A DNA stretch of 23,224 nt from Kiritimatiellia bacterium. Lineage in GTDB: Bacteria > Verrucomicrobiota > Kiritimatiellia > RFP12 > UBA1067. The notes below the pieces were generated by a model. That model made no database searches and was not told where the DNA came from. It worked only from the letters and a program-made list of their open reading frames with translations. Positions within the stretch are counted from its first letter, which is position 1. Each line of letters begins with the position of its first letter. The stretch is from NCBI GenBank assembly GCA_017547265.1, contig JAFYQC010000020.1, forward strand, positions 1 to 23,224. Direction: 5' to 3'. Made by a program: the position numbers and the translations under genes. This document shows, piece by piece, positions 6,475 through 14,809 of the stretch.

Positions 6475-8340
6475 ATGAAACGCATGACTCATAAACTGTC
6501 AATGGCGGTGATGGCGGTTGCCATGCTCGTCGCATCTGCTGAAGCGGAGGCGCGAGATGCAACGCCAAGCACCAATGAGCCGGCGTTGGTTTCGATTGTT
6601 CCACACCCGCGGCTGTTTTCCGACGCGGCCGGTTTTGGCGCCGCCAAGTCGCGGCTTGAGTCGTCCGAGGTCGGGCGCAAGGCGCTTGATGCGCTTATGC
6701 GATCAGCGGGCACAACTCTCGACAAGCCGGTTCTCGAGCGGAAGATGGAGGGCAGGCGGCTCCTTAAAACCTCGCGCACGGCGCTTGAGCGTATTGGCAA
6801 TCTCTCGTTTGCCTGGCGCGCGACTGGCGAGCGCAAGTATGCCGACCGTGCAATCGCCGAGGCAAAGGCGGTCGCGGCGTTTTCGGACTGGAATCCATCT
6901 CACTTCCTCGACGTAGGCGAGATGACGCTCGCTGTAGCGGTTGCGCGCGACTGGCTTGATGACGCGCTCGACGATGCCGACAAGCGGCTTCTCTCAGAGG
7001 CGATCCTCAAGAAGGGCCTGACAAAGGGCGACGGCAAGACGCTCCACGCAGGATGGTGGACAACCGCGCACAACAACTGGAATCCGGTTTGCCACGGAGG
7101 GCTTGCCGCCGGCGCGGCTGCGGTTCGCGAGGATTACCCCGAAGTCGCCGAGGCGGTGTTGCGACGTGCACGCAAGTGCCTGCCTATCGCGTTCGCGGCG
7201 TATGAGGGCGGGAACTTCCCCGAGGGGGTCGGATATTGGAGCTATGCGTCAGACTTCGTTGCGATAGCGCTTGAAGTCTTGTCGCATCAGTTCGCAGACG
7301 GAGTGCCGGAGCTCTTTGCAGCAGAGGGCCTTGCCGAGCAGGGCGAGTACATGGATCTCATGACCAGTCCGATTGGACTCACGTTCAATTTCTCCGACCC
7401 CACTACGAGTCCATTTGCATGGAGAGGTCCTGATGCGGCGAACTGCTATTTCGGAATGAAGTTTGGGCGAGGCGGCGGATTTGCCGCGGAAGCCGCCCGC
7501 ATTGCCGGGAAGCGCGGCTTTGGTCGCTTTGCCGCGTTTGCGCTCTTGTGGTCTCGCACTCGCAATGAGGCGTCGGAGCCGGAACCAGTTCTATGCCGTT
7601 CGTTAGGCGGCAAGAATCCTATTGCCATTTTGCGCAGCGGCCTCAACCTGAACGACTGGTATGTTGGCGTGAAGGGCGGCACGCCGTCCGCCAGCCATGG
7701 CCACATGGACATTGGATCGTTCGTGCTTGATGCTGGAGGCGTTCGCTGGGCGTGCGACCTTGGCTGCGAGGGGTACGGACGCATCGAGGCCATGAAAATC
7801 GACCTTTGGAACTCGGCGCAGGGCTCTCCCCGCTGGTCGCTTTTCCGGCTTGGCGTCGAAGGACATGGTACGCTCCAGATTGACGGCGCTCAGCAGAAGG
7901 TCGATGGGCGCGCGACATTTGTCCGACCTGTCGCGCCGTCCGTTCCTTCCGAGGCAATACTCGACATGACGCCGGTCTATCCCGCCGCGAGGAAGGCGAT
8001 ACGTGCATTTTCACTCGGGCAGAACGGGCTGCTCATTCGCGACCGGCTGGCCGGGCTAAAGCCCGGGGCGGTCGTGACTTGGAACATGAACACTCCGGCA
8101 AAGGCGACTGCGCAGGGGAACATACTTGAACTTGAGGCGAAAGGCGACAACAACGTGGTGCATAAGATGACGCTCGCCGCTTCGCCTGCCGACGTCAAGT
8201 GGAGCGTCGTGCCGCTCGACGAGCCGCGCACGCCGGCCGATTCGCCGAATCCTGGCATAAGCCGCGTTGCATTTTCCGTCGTCGCCGACAAAAACGGCGA
8301 TGCCTCGTTATCAGTTTCGTTTGTACTTTATGAGAAATAA
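6475..8340 (+). CDS. Secreted heparinase II/III-like polysaccharide lyase
   Basis: A 621-residue protein with a Sec signal peptide (MKRMTHKLSMAVMAVAML, cleavage near SAEA). An all-alpha toroid follows at about 35-330: HPRLF at its start, WWTTAHNNWNPVCHGG with H199-N200-N201-W202, and NFPEGVGYWSYASDF near 250-260. Then comes a beta-sandwich heparinase II/III domain with SHGHMDIGSFVLDAGG (H408, H410). These are the usual landmarks of alginate, heparin or oligo-alginate lyases that cut uronic-acid glycans by beta-elimination in the periplasm or outside. The substrate cannot be told. The frame is open back to 6283 but passes through the tRNA fragment, so ATG 6475 (or ATG 6484) just before the signal peptide is used; only a weak GGGG lies upstream. 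The stop overlaps the next gene by 11 bases. Confidence 0.8.
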   Translation: MKRMTHKLSMAVMAVAMLVASAEAEARDATPSTNEPALVSIVPHPRLFSDAAGFGAAKSRLESSEVGRKALDALMRSAGTTLDKPVLERKMEGRRLLKTSRTALERIGNLSFAWRATGERKYADRAIAEAKAVAAFSDWNPSHFLDVGEMTLAVAVARDWLDDALDDADKRLLSEAILKKGLTKGDGKTLHAGWWTTAHNNWNPVCHGGLAAGAAAVREDYPEVAEAVLRRARKCLPIAFAAYEGGNFPEGVGYWSYASDFVAIALEVLSHQFADGVPELFAAEGLAEQGEYMDLMTSPIGLTFNFSDPTTSPFAWRGPDAANCYFGMKFGRGGGFAAEAARIAGKRGFGRFAAFALLWSRTRNEASEPEPVLCRSLGGKNPIAILRSGLNLNDWYVGVKGGTPSASHGHMDIGSFVLDAGGVRWACDLGCEGYGRIEAMKIDLWNSAQGSPRWSLFRLGVEGHGTLQIDGAQQKVDGRATFVRPVAPSVPSEAILDMTPVYPAARKAIRAFSLGQNGLLIRDRLAGLKPGAVVTWNMNTPAKATAQGNILELEAKGDNNVVHKMTLAASPADVKWSVVPLDEPRTPADSPNPGISRVAFSVVADKNGDASLSVSFVLYEK

Positions 8341-9919
8341 CAGACAACCTATGGCTTGTCCATGCACACTTTGCGCCTGTGCCGTCTTTGCGGCAATGAC
8401 CTTTAGAGTGGCGTTTGCGCAGTCCTTAGTCGAGATGTCGGGGTGCGAGACCGGAAAGCTCGTCGCCTTGCCAGACAAGGCGTTCGCTGACTTCAGGCAG
8501 CTCACCGACAGGAGAATTGCCGAGATACGCGCGACGCCGAACATGGAGATCCCGGCCGGTGCGGAATGTCGCTATCTTTCCGAGAAGGGTGACGACAACT
8601 TAGACGGCAAGACGCCCGCGACTGCGTGGCGCACGACTGCACGCCTCGATCGTGAGAAACTTCCCAAGGGCGCGTTTGTCCTCTTTGAGCGCGGCGGGCT
8701 CTTCCGCGGCGGGCTCAAGGCGTCAGAGGGCGTCACTTATACCGCCTACGGGAAGGGCGCGAAGCCGCGCATCTACTCGTCGCCTGAAAACGGCGCCGAT
8801 CCCGCAAAGTGGGAGAAGACGGACGTCGAAAACGTGTGGCGCTACAAGATCGGCAAGGCCGACGTCGGCACAATCGTCTTCAACGACGGCGAAGCGCATG
8901 CGATAAAGATACTTCCAGTCTACAACGACGACGGAACTTTCACGCAGCAGTACGGTGGTCGTCCATTCAACAACGGCTACAAGGACCTCGCGGAAGACCT
9001 GCATTTTTGGCACGACTATTCCGAGAAGACCGACTTCAAGCCGTTCGCCACGGGAAGCGGATATCTGTACCTCTATTCCAAGCAGAATCCCGGCGAGAGG
9101 TTCAAGTCCATAGAGTTCAACGTGAGGAAGCACGGCATAGCAGTGGGCGGCTCGAATAATGTGCATGTTGACAACCTCTGCATCAAGTACGTCGGCTCCC
9201 ACGGAATTGGTGCTGGCACGGTCAATGGGCTTCGCGTCACGAACTGCGAGTTCGGCTGGATAGGAGGCTCGATCCAGGCGGAGCGCATTTTCGGACGCAA
9301 GTGGGCAGTTCGCTACGGCAATGCGGTGGAGATCTACGGCGGCTGCGAGGGCTACACGGTCGAGAACTGCTATGTCTACCAGGTGTACGACGCGGGACTC
9401 ACGCAGCAGATCAACGTCGGCAAGCTGGAGGAGCTTCGCGACCAGAAGGGGGTCAGGTACGCGCGCAACGTAATCGAGAACTGCAACTACTCGATCGAAT
9501 ACTTCCTTGCGCTTAGGTCGTTCCGCGAAAATCCCAGCCGCATGGAGGGCTTCGTCATTGAGGACAACCTCATGTGGAATGCTGGCGTCGGTTTCTGCCA
9601 GCAGCGCCCTGACAGGAGCCAGGCGGCGCACATCAAGAGCTGGCGCAACAATAGCAACAGGGCGACTGGGTACGTTATTCGCGGCAATCTCCTCGCGTGC
9701 GGAGCTGAGATGCTCGTTGAGATATCGTCTGGGCTTTGCAATCCCGACGGCAGCGAATCGATGCCGAAGATGGAGGGCAACGTATTCGTCGGAACGAAAG
9801 GCCAGCGCTTTGGCGTCCTAAACCAGGGGAAGCCGGTAGATCGCGTCTATGACGAGAACATAGCGGCGGGCCTTGGCGAGAAATACTCCGCAAACGTGTT
9901 TGCTACTCATAAGGAGTGA
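8330..9919 (+). CDS. Secreted right-handed parallel beta-helix protein (pectate-lyase-like fold)
   Basis: A 529-residue protein with an N-terminal signal-like segment (PCTLCACAVFAAMTFRVAFA). An entry motif DDNLDGKTPATAWRT and LPKGAFVLFERGGLFRGGL is typical of the first turn of parallel beta-helix proteins. Repeated N/C/G-rich coils follow: NNVHVDNLCIKYVGSHGIG, GLRVTNCEFGWIGGS, AVEIYGGCEGYTVENCYVYQ and RNVIENCNYSIEY. The fold is used by polysaccharide lyases and glycosidases; the catalytic residues and substrate are not evident. ATG 8330 overlaps the end of the lyase gene, suggesting coupled translation; ATG 8351 is an alternative. Its stop (9917-9919) directly follows the AAGGAG ribosome site of the adaptor gene, so the lyase, this protein and pump 1 look like one operon. 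Confidence 0.75.
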   Translation: MRNNRQPMACPCTLCACAVFAAMTFRVAFAQSLVEMSGCETGKLVALPDKAFADFRQLTDRRIAEIRATPNMEIPAGAECRYLSEKGDDNLDGKTPATAWRTTARLDREKLPKGAFVLFERGGLFRGGLKASEGVTYTAYGKGAKPRIYSSPENGADPAKWEKTDVENVWRYKIGKADVGTIVFNDGEAHAIKILPVYNDDGTFTQQYGGRPFNNGYKDLAEDLHFWHDYSEKTDFKPFATGSGYLYLYSKQNPGERFKSIEFNVRKHGIAVGGSNNVHVDNLCIKYVGSHGIGAGTVNGLRVTNCEFGWIGGSIQAERIFGRKWAVRYGNAVEIYGGCEGYTVENCYVYQVYDAGLTQQINVGKLEELRDQKGVRYARNVIENCNYSIEYFLALRSFRENPSRMEGFVIEDNLMWNAGVGFCQQRPDRSQAAHIKSWRNNSNRATGYVIRGNLLACGAEMLVEISSGLCNPDGSESMPKMEGNVFVGTKGQRFGVLNQGKPVDRVYDENIAAGLGEKYSANVFATHKE

Positions 9920-9925
9920 TGGAAA

Positions 9926-10990
9926 ATGAGAATACTGCACATGCCGATTCTTGCAGCTGCTTTCGCCTCGCATTGCGCCCTTGGGATTGTCCTGCCCGTC
10001 TGCGAGGTTGTGGAGCGTCCGCAGAAGAACGTCTCGACGTACCCAGGCCGCGTCGTGCCGATCGCGCAGGTCGACGTCACTCCCCAGGTGTCTGGCGAGA
10101 TCCTGGAGGTGTGCTTTGCGAACGGCGCGGAGGTGAAGGAAGGAGACATGCTCTACCGCATCGACCGAGTGAAGTACGAGGCCGCAGTCAAGAACGCGGA
10201 GTCGAAGGTCGCCGAGTGCAAGGCCAAGTCGTCCTATGCTGAGCATTCCTACTCGCGGTACCGCAACCTGTCCGGCTCCAGGGGCGTGTCGCAGGACGAG
10301 ATCGACAATTCGCTTGCGCTCCGCGACTCTTCGCGCGCAGCACTTGCCGCAGCCGAGGCCGAGCTTGTCGCTGCGAAGGACGACCTAAAGCACTGCACCG
10401 TCGTCGCGCCGATCTCTGGCCGCATCGGTTCCACCGCCAAGACCAAGGGCAACTACGTCAGGGCTGGCGGAGACACGCTCGTCTCCATTGTCCAGCTCTC
10501 GCCGATCCGCGTAAGGTTCTCCGTCTCCAACCGCGAGGTGCTCGACGTGTTCGGCGGAGACGTCGCCTCTCGCCGCGACGCCGCAGAGATGTCCGTGACG
10601 CTCGCGAACGGAACCGCACTCGGAGAGAAGGGTGTCATTGAGTACGCAGAGAATGCGGCGGACTCCTTCACCGACACACTCACGCTTTATTCGCTCTTCG
10701 AGAACGCCTCGCGCTCGCTCGTCCCCGGCGGAACCGTGGCGGTGACGCTCGCCTCAAAGGACGGCGTGATGCGCCCTGCCGTTCCCGCGTCCGCGGTCCT
10801 GCAGGACACGCAGGGTCCGTACGTCTGGGTCCTCGGCGCGGACTCGAAGGTCGAGCGGCGCTCGATCGCGCGCGGCGAGCTCGACGGCGGGTTCCTTTTC
10901 GTCGAGAAGGGACTTGAAAAGGGAGAGAGAGTCGTCGCCGATGGTGCGCACAAGGTGCGGCGCGGCATGGCCGTGGAGGCCGCGAAGTGA
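9926..10990 (+). CDS. RND periplasmic adaptor (membrane fusion protein), pump 1
   Basis: A 354-residue adaptor of the AcrA/MexA type. It has a cleavable Sec signal (MRILHMPILAAAFASHCALG, not a lipobox), the first half of a lipoyl domain (VTPQVSGEILEVCFANGAEV to LYRID, about 50-80) and an alpha-helical hairpin (about 82-150). The second lipoyl half (CTVVAPISGRIGSTAKTKGN), a beta-barrel with VQLSPIRVRFSVSNREV and a membrane-proximal tail follow. It links the inner-membrane pump to an outer-membrane channel across the periplasm. ATG 9926 has AAGGAG at 9911-9916. The TGA stop (10988-10990) overlaps the pump's GTG start in GTGA, so translation of the pair is coupled. At 354 residues it is a little shorter than AcrA. 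Confidence 0.9.
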   Translation: MRILHMPILAAAFASHCALGIVLPVCEVVERPQKNVSTYPGRVVPIAQVDVTPQVSGEILEVCFANGAEVKEGDMLYRIDRVKYEAAVKNAESKVAECKAKSSYAEHSYSRYRNLSGSRGVSQDEIDNSLALRDSSRAALAAAEAELVAAKDDLKHCTVVAPISGRIGSTAKTKGNYVRAGGDTLVSIVQLSPIRVRFSVSNREVLDVFGGDVASRRDAAEMSVTLANGTALGEKGVIEYAENAADSFTDTLTLYSLFENASRSLVPGGTVAVTLASKDGVMRPAVPASAVLQDTQGPYVWVLGADSKVERRSIARGELDGGFLFVEKGLEKGERVVADGAHKVRRGMAVEAAK

Positions 10991-13900
10991 GCGCTGACGA
11001 CGTTCTCGCGGGCTATCCGAGCCTGTCGCGCATGTTCCTGCGGCGTCCCGTCACGGCGAGGGTTGCGGCGCTGGTGCTCGTCCTTGTTGGGGCGTTCTCG
11101 CTCACGAAGATGGCGGTTTCGGAGTATCCGCACATAACGCCAGTCACGATCACCGTATCCGCGACGTATTGGGGCGCGAGCGTTGAGGCGCTTAATGGAT
11201 CGGTCGCGCAGGTGATGGAGGACCAGATCAACGGCGTGGACGACATCTGGTACTACAAGTCCAACTGCTCGAACAAGGGGCTCTACAACTGCTACTGCAC
11301 GTTCCGCCCAGGGACCAACTCCGACATGGCGCTTGTGAACGTGCAGAACGCAGTCAAGCGCGCGGAGCCGAAGCTCCCCGCCGAGGTAGTGCAGAACGGC
11401 ATAACGGTGAAGAAGTCGCCGGAGGACCGGATGGTCATGTACATGTTCATGACCGATGGACGCGAAATGGACCTGATGGAGCTTTCGAACTTCGTCGAGA
11501 AGCAGGTCGCGGACGCGGTGGCGCGTCTTGACGGCGTCGCGCAGGTGGAGACCGGCGGACGCACCTACGCGATGCGCGTGTGGCTCGATCCTGTAAAGCT
11601 CGCGGGACTCGGAATTTCTGTCGACGAGCTCAAGAGCGCCATCCTTTCCCAGAACGTCCAGGCCGCAGCAGGAACGGTCGGCGCGGAGTACGCGAACAGC
11701 CATCTCACGTTCAAGATCAATGTAAAGGGCCGGCTCAAGACAAAGGAAGAGTTCGAGAACATCGTCGTGCGGACGAACCCCGACACCGGCGCCCAGGTGC
11801 TCGTGAAGGACGTCGCGCGCGTCGAGCTGGGCGCGAAGGGGTACACCGTGCGATCACGCTTCAACGAGAGACCGGCAGTGTCGCTCTCAGTCTACAAGGC
11901 GCCGGAGGCGAACGCCGTCTCCACCGCGAAGCGCGTCAAGGCGGAGGTGGAGAAGTGGATCGAACGCATGCCCGCTGGCGTCGAGGGAGTGCTTGCGGAC
12001 GACACGACGGCGTTCACGCGCGTGTTCCTCCGCGAGACGCTTAAGACGCTTCTGATCGCGCTTCTTCTCGTCGTGGCTATCACGTATCTTTTCCTACAGG
12101 ACTGGCGCGCGACGTTTGTGCCGGCGCTCGCGATACCGATCTCGCTCATCGGCTCGTTCGCTTTCCTCGGCGCCGTCGGCTTCACGGTCAATGTCCTTAC
12201 GATGTTCGGACTCATCCTCGTAATCGGCTCGCTCGTGGACGACGCGATAGTCGTCGTGGAGAACACGCAGTCGCTCATGCGGCGCGAGGGCCTTTCCGCG
12301 AAAGAGGCCGCGGCGAAGTCCATGACGCAGATCACGGGAGCTCTGATAGCGACGACGCTTGTGACTCTTTCGTGCTATCTGCCGCTCGCGTTCTATCCCG
12401 GCATGGCGGGCATGATGTACAGGCAGTTCTCGGTCACGATGTGCGTGGCGCTCTGCCTTTCCACGTTCGTCGCGCTTGTCCTATCGCCGGTTCTCTGCGC
12501 CGCGCTCCTACGTCCGCCGCCTGAGAAGCAGCCTCGCGTCTTCCTTCCGTTCAACTGGACGCTCGACAGGAGCCGCGCCGGATACCTCCGCGTCGCCGGG
12601 CTATTCGTGAGGCGTTTTTTCATCTCGATTCCGCTCTTCGCGCTCGCCGCTTTTGCGCTCTGGTGGACGACTGGGAAAGTCCCGACGGCGTTCCTCCCCG
12701 AGGAGGACCGCGGCTACATCTCGCTCTATCTGCGGCTTTCCGAGGGCCAGTCCCTAGATCGCACGATTGCGCTCGTCGATGAGATACATGAACGCGTGGA
12801 GAAGATACCCGGCGTCGAGTCTATTTCTTCGACGTGCGGCAAGTGCAGTCTGTGGGGGTCGGGCGAGAACCTCGCGGGAATCCTCTTCCGCCTCGACCAT
12901 TGGGACAGGCGCAAGGGGCGCGGGATGACGTCGAACGACATACAGGACAAGATCAAGGACGCGCTTTCCGACCTGTATTCGGCGGAGATGGTCTTCTCGC
13001 AGCCGTCGGCGATTCGGGGGCTTGGCGGCGGAAACGGGGTTGGGTTCAACTTCTGCTCGGTCGACGGCATGGAGCCGGAGGAGCTTCTCGAGTCCGTCGA
13101 CGCATTCCGCGCCGAGCTTCTGAAAAGCCCGCTCGTCAAGTCCGCCGCGCACGGCTTCACCGCCTCCACGCCGCAGCTCGAACTCAAGCTCGACAGGCGC
13201 AAGGCCGAAATGCTCGGGATTTCGCCGAAGACCGTCTTCTCGACCTTGCAGAACAAATTGGCGTCCTACTACGTGAACGACTTCAACCTGAAGGGCGGGG
13301 TCTACGAGGTGAAGCTGCAGAACGACCCAGATTCACGCGCTTCTGTGAAGGACGCGCTTGCCATACGCATTCCGACGTCGAACGGGGATTCCATCCCGCT
13401 TTCGTCCATCGGAAACATCGAATACGTCGGCGGCACGCGCGAGACGATGGCGTACAACAAGATGATCGCGGCATGGTTCACGGTCGTACCGAATCCGGGT
13501 GTGCCGTCGTCGGAGATCATGAATCTGATCGAGTCGACGCCGAAGCCGAAGGGGTGTGCGATTGAGTGGGGACCCGTGCAGCTTCAGGAGAAGGAGAACG
13601 AGGGTAGGCTCAAGTGGCTCGTGATCGCGGCTTTCGTGTTCGCGTACCTCTTCCTTGCCGCGCAGTACGAGAGCTGGGTCATCCCCGCGCCCGTGATGCT
13701 CTCTGTCGTTGTCGCGCTCCTCGGTGGGTTCTTGGGGATGTGGCTAACTCATACGCCGCTCTCCGTCTACGCGCAGCTCGGCTGTGTCATGCTGATCGGC
13801 CTTGCCGCGAAGAACGCGATCCTGATGGTAGAGTTCTCGAAGCAGGAGCGCGAGGGCGGTGCGACGCCTCAAGACGCCGCGCTTCGCGGCGCGGACCTTC

Positions 13901-14097
13901 GCTACCGCGCGGTGATGATGACGGCGTGGAGCTTCATAATAGGCGTCCTCCCGCTCGTCTTCGCCAGCGGCGCGGGCGCGGGCGCGATGCGCGGCATCGG
14001 AATCTGCACGTGCTGCGGCATGCTCGCGGCGACACTGTTCGGCATCGCATTTGTGCCTGCTCTCTACGCCTTCTTCGAGCGGGTCAGAATTAGATAG
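10987..14097 (+). CDS. RND multidrug efflux transporter (HAE1/AcrB family), pump 1
   Basis: A 1036-residue inner-membrane proton/drug antiporter. It shows the family layout: TM1 (about 22-42), a porter domain, TM2-6, a second porter domain and TM8-12. The proton-relay residues are present: D418-D419 in SLVDDAIVVVEN (TM4), K942 in GLAAKNAILMVEF (TM10), and R974 and T979 in TM11. [19 protein letters not shown] (369-387) is a typical TM2-3 signature. The start is GTG 10987, overlapping the adaptor stop; ATG at residue 16 is an alternative. The porter domains contain many Cys (C94, C102, C104, and C617/C620 as CGKC), more than is usual. No outer-membrane channel gene follows, so it likely uses the lipoprotein channel encoded at 19264. 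Substrate unknown. Confidence 0.93.
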   Translation: MSADDVLAGYPSLSRMFLRRPVTARVAALVLVLVGAFSLTKMAVSEYPHITPVTITVSATYWGASVEALNGSVAQVMEDQINGVDDIWYYKSNCSNKGLYNCYCTFRPGTNSDMALVNVQNAVKRAEPKLPAEVVQNGITVKKSPEDRMVMYMFMTDGREMDLMELSNFVEKQVADAVARLDGVAQVETGGRTYAMRVWLDPVKLAGLGISVDELKSAILSQNVQAAAGTVGAEYANSHLTFKINVKGRLKTKEEFENIVVRTNPDTGAQVLVKDVARVELGAKGYTVRSRFNERPAVSLSVYKAPEANAVSTAKRVKAEVEKWIERMPAGVEGVLADDTTAFTRVFLRETLKTLLIALLLVVAITYLFLQDWRATFVPALAIPISLIGSFAFLGAVGFTVNVLTMFGLILVIGSLVDDAIVVVENTQSLMRREGLSAKEAAAKSMTQITGALIATTLVTLSCYLPLAFYPGMAGMMYRQFSVTMCVALCLSTFVALVLSPVLCAALLRPPPEKQPRVFLPFNWTLDRSRAGYLRVAGLFVRRFFISIPLFALAAFALWWTTGKVPTAFLPEEDRGYISLYLRLSEGQSLDRTIALVDEIHERVEKIPGVESISSTCGKCSLWGSGENLAGILFRLDHWDRRKGRGMTSNDIQDKIKDALSDLYSAEMVFSQPSAIRGLGGGNGVGFNFCSVDGMEPEELLESVDAFRAELLKSPLVKSAAHGFTASTPQLELKLDRRKAEMLGISPKTVFSTLQNKLASYYVNDFNLKGGVYEVKLQNDPDSRASVKDALAIRIPTSNGDSIPLSSIGNIEYVGGTRETMAYNKMIAAWFTVVPNPGVPSSEIMNLIESTPKPKGCAIEWGPVQLQEKENEGRLKWLVIAAFVFAYLFLAAQYESWVIPAPVMLSVVVALLGGFLGMWLTHTPLSVYAQLGCVMLIGLAAKNAILMVEFSKQEREGGATPQDAALRGADLRYRAVMMTAWSFIIGVLPLVFASGAGAGAMRGIGICTCCGMLAATLFGIAFVPALYAFFERVRIR

Positions 14098-14103
14098 GGA
14101 GCC

Positions 14104-14123
14104 CCCGCCTTGGAATCCGCGGG
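14104..14123 (+). terminator. Short GC hairpin after pump 1 gene, no T-tract
   Basis: CCCGC (14104-14108) can pair with GCGGG (14119-14123) around a 10-base loop just after the pump 1 stop and before the next promoter. The missing T-run makes intrinsic termination doubtful, so read-through from region 3 into region 4 is possible. Confidence 0.25.
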
Positions 14124-14139
14124 CAGCCTCAATTCCCAC

Positions 14140-14169
14140 TTGACATACATACCCGTAGGTATGTATAAT
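14140..14169 (+). promoter_or_regulatory. Consensus sigma-70 promoter of the tetR-adaptor-pump-channel operon
   Basis: TTGACA (14140-14145) and TATAAT (14164-14169), both exact consensus, are separated by 18 bases. Transcription should start at about 14175-14178, only a few bases before the TetR ATG at 14181. That leaves no room for a ribosome site, so the message is expected to be leaderless or nearly so. Confidence 0.9.
14145..14166 (+). promoter_or_regulatory. TetR-type operator: perfect 9-4-9 palindrome within the promoter
   Basis: Half-sites ATACATACC (14145-14153) and GGTATGTAT (14158-14166) are exact reverse complements around CGTA. The 22-bp site fills the space between the -35 and -10 boxes, overlapping the last base of one and the first three of the other. 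It resembles operators of AcrR-like TetR repressors in size and in its ATACAT/ATGTAT half-site core. The adjacent TetR protein is the obvious ligand, giving autorepression of the whole pump operon; this is inference from position. Confidence 0.85.
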
Positions 14170-14180
14170 ATGCGGCAACA

Positions 14181-14798
14181 ATGGCAAGAAAAAGGAAAGA
14201 GGACGCTGAGAAGACGCGCAGGAGGATTCTTGCGAGCGCGCTTTCGCTCTTTGTAAAGAAGGGCTACGAGAAGACGACGTTCAATGACATCGCAGCACGG
14301 CTCAAGATGACGAAGGGCGCCGTGTACTGGCACTTCGAGTCGAAGGAGCGGCTTTTGGTCGAGCTTGTAGAAGAAGCTCTCGCGAAGTTCCGTCGTCAGC
14401 TCGAGGAACTTATGCCCCATGGCGAGCTCACGTTCCCGAAAGTCGCCGACATGATGGTAAGAAACGCCGTCCAGATGTCGGAAGACCCGAAGGGCGCGGC
14501 GTTCTTTCGTTTGATGAAGTGCCAGATCAAGTGGTCGGACGATTCCATGGCGAAGGTTCGCGAAGGCCTTCTCGCGGACGCCGATTCCGGGCCTATGGCC
14601 GCGTTCAGAAATGCCGTCGCCGCAGACATCAAGGCGGGCAGGGCACGAGCGACGGTCAACGCCCATGAAGTCGCGGTAGTCGCGATCGCAATCTGGGACG
14701 GGCTTGTGCAGGCCCGAATAGACCATTTCCTCACGCTCGACCTCGAGCAGACGCTGAGGCATGCATACGAGGCAATCTGGAACCGCATACGAATATAA
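14181..14798 (+). CDS. TetR/AcrR-family transcriptional repressor
   Basis: A 205-residue regulator. The N-terminal HTH (about 13-58) reads RRRILASALSLFVKKGYEKT, then TFNDIAARLKMTKGAVYWHF, then ESKERLL. The 'KGAVYWHF..K..L' signature is that of AcrR/TtgR-type regulators of RND pumps. The remaining 145 residues are helical and form the ligand-binding and dimer domain. It is the first gene of an operon with adaptor, pump and channel and sits under a promoter that contains a palindrome, so it should repress its own operon until an inducer binds. ATG 14181 matches the start of the conserved HTH and lies just after the predicted transcription start. It ends 11 bases before the adaptor gene. Confidence 0.92.
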   Translation: MARKRKEDAEKTRRRILASALSLFVKKGYEKTTFNDIAARLKMTKGAVYWHFESKERLLVELVEEALAKFRRQLEELMPHGELTFPKVADMMVRNAVQMSEDPKGAAFFRLMKCQIKWSDDSMAKVREGLLADADSGPMAAFRNAVAADIKAGRARATVNAHEVAVVAIAIWDGLVQARIDHFLTLDLEQTLRHAYEAIWNRIRI

Positions 14799-14809
14799 GG
14801 AGTCAAGCA

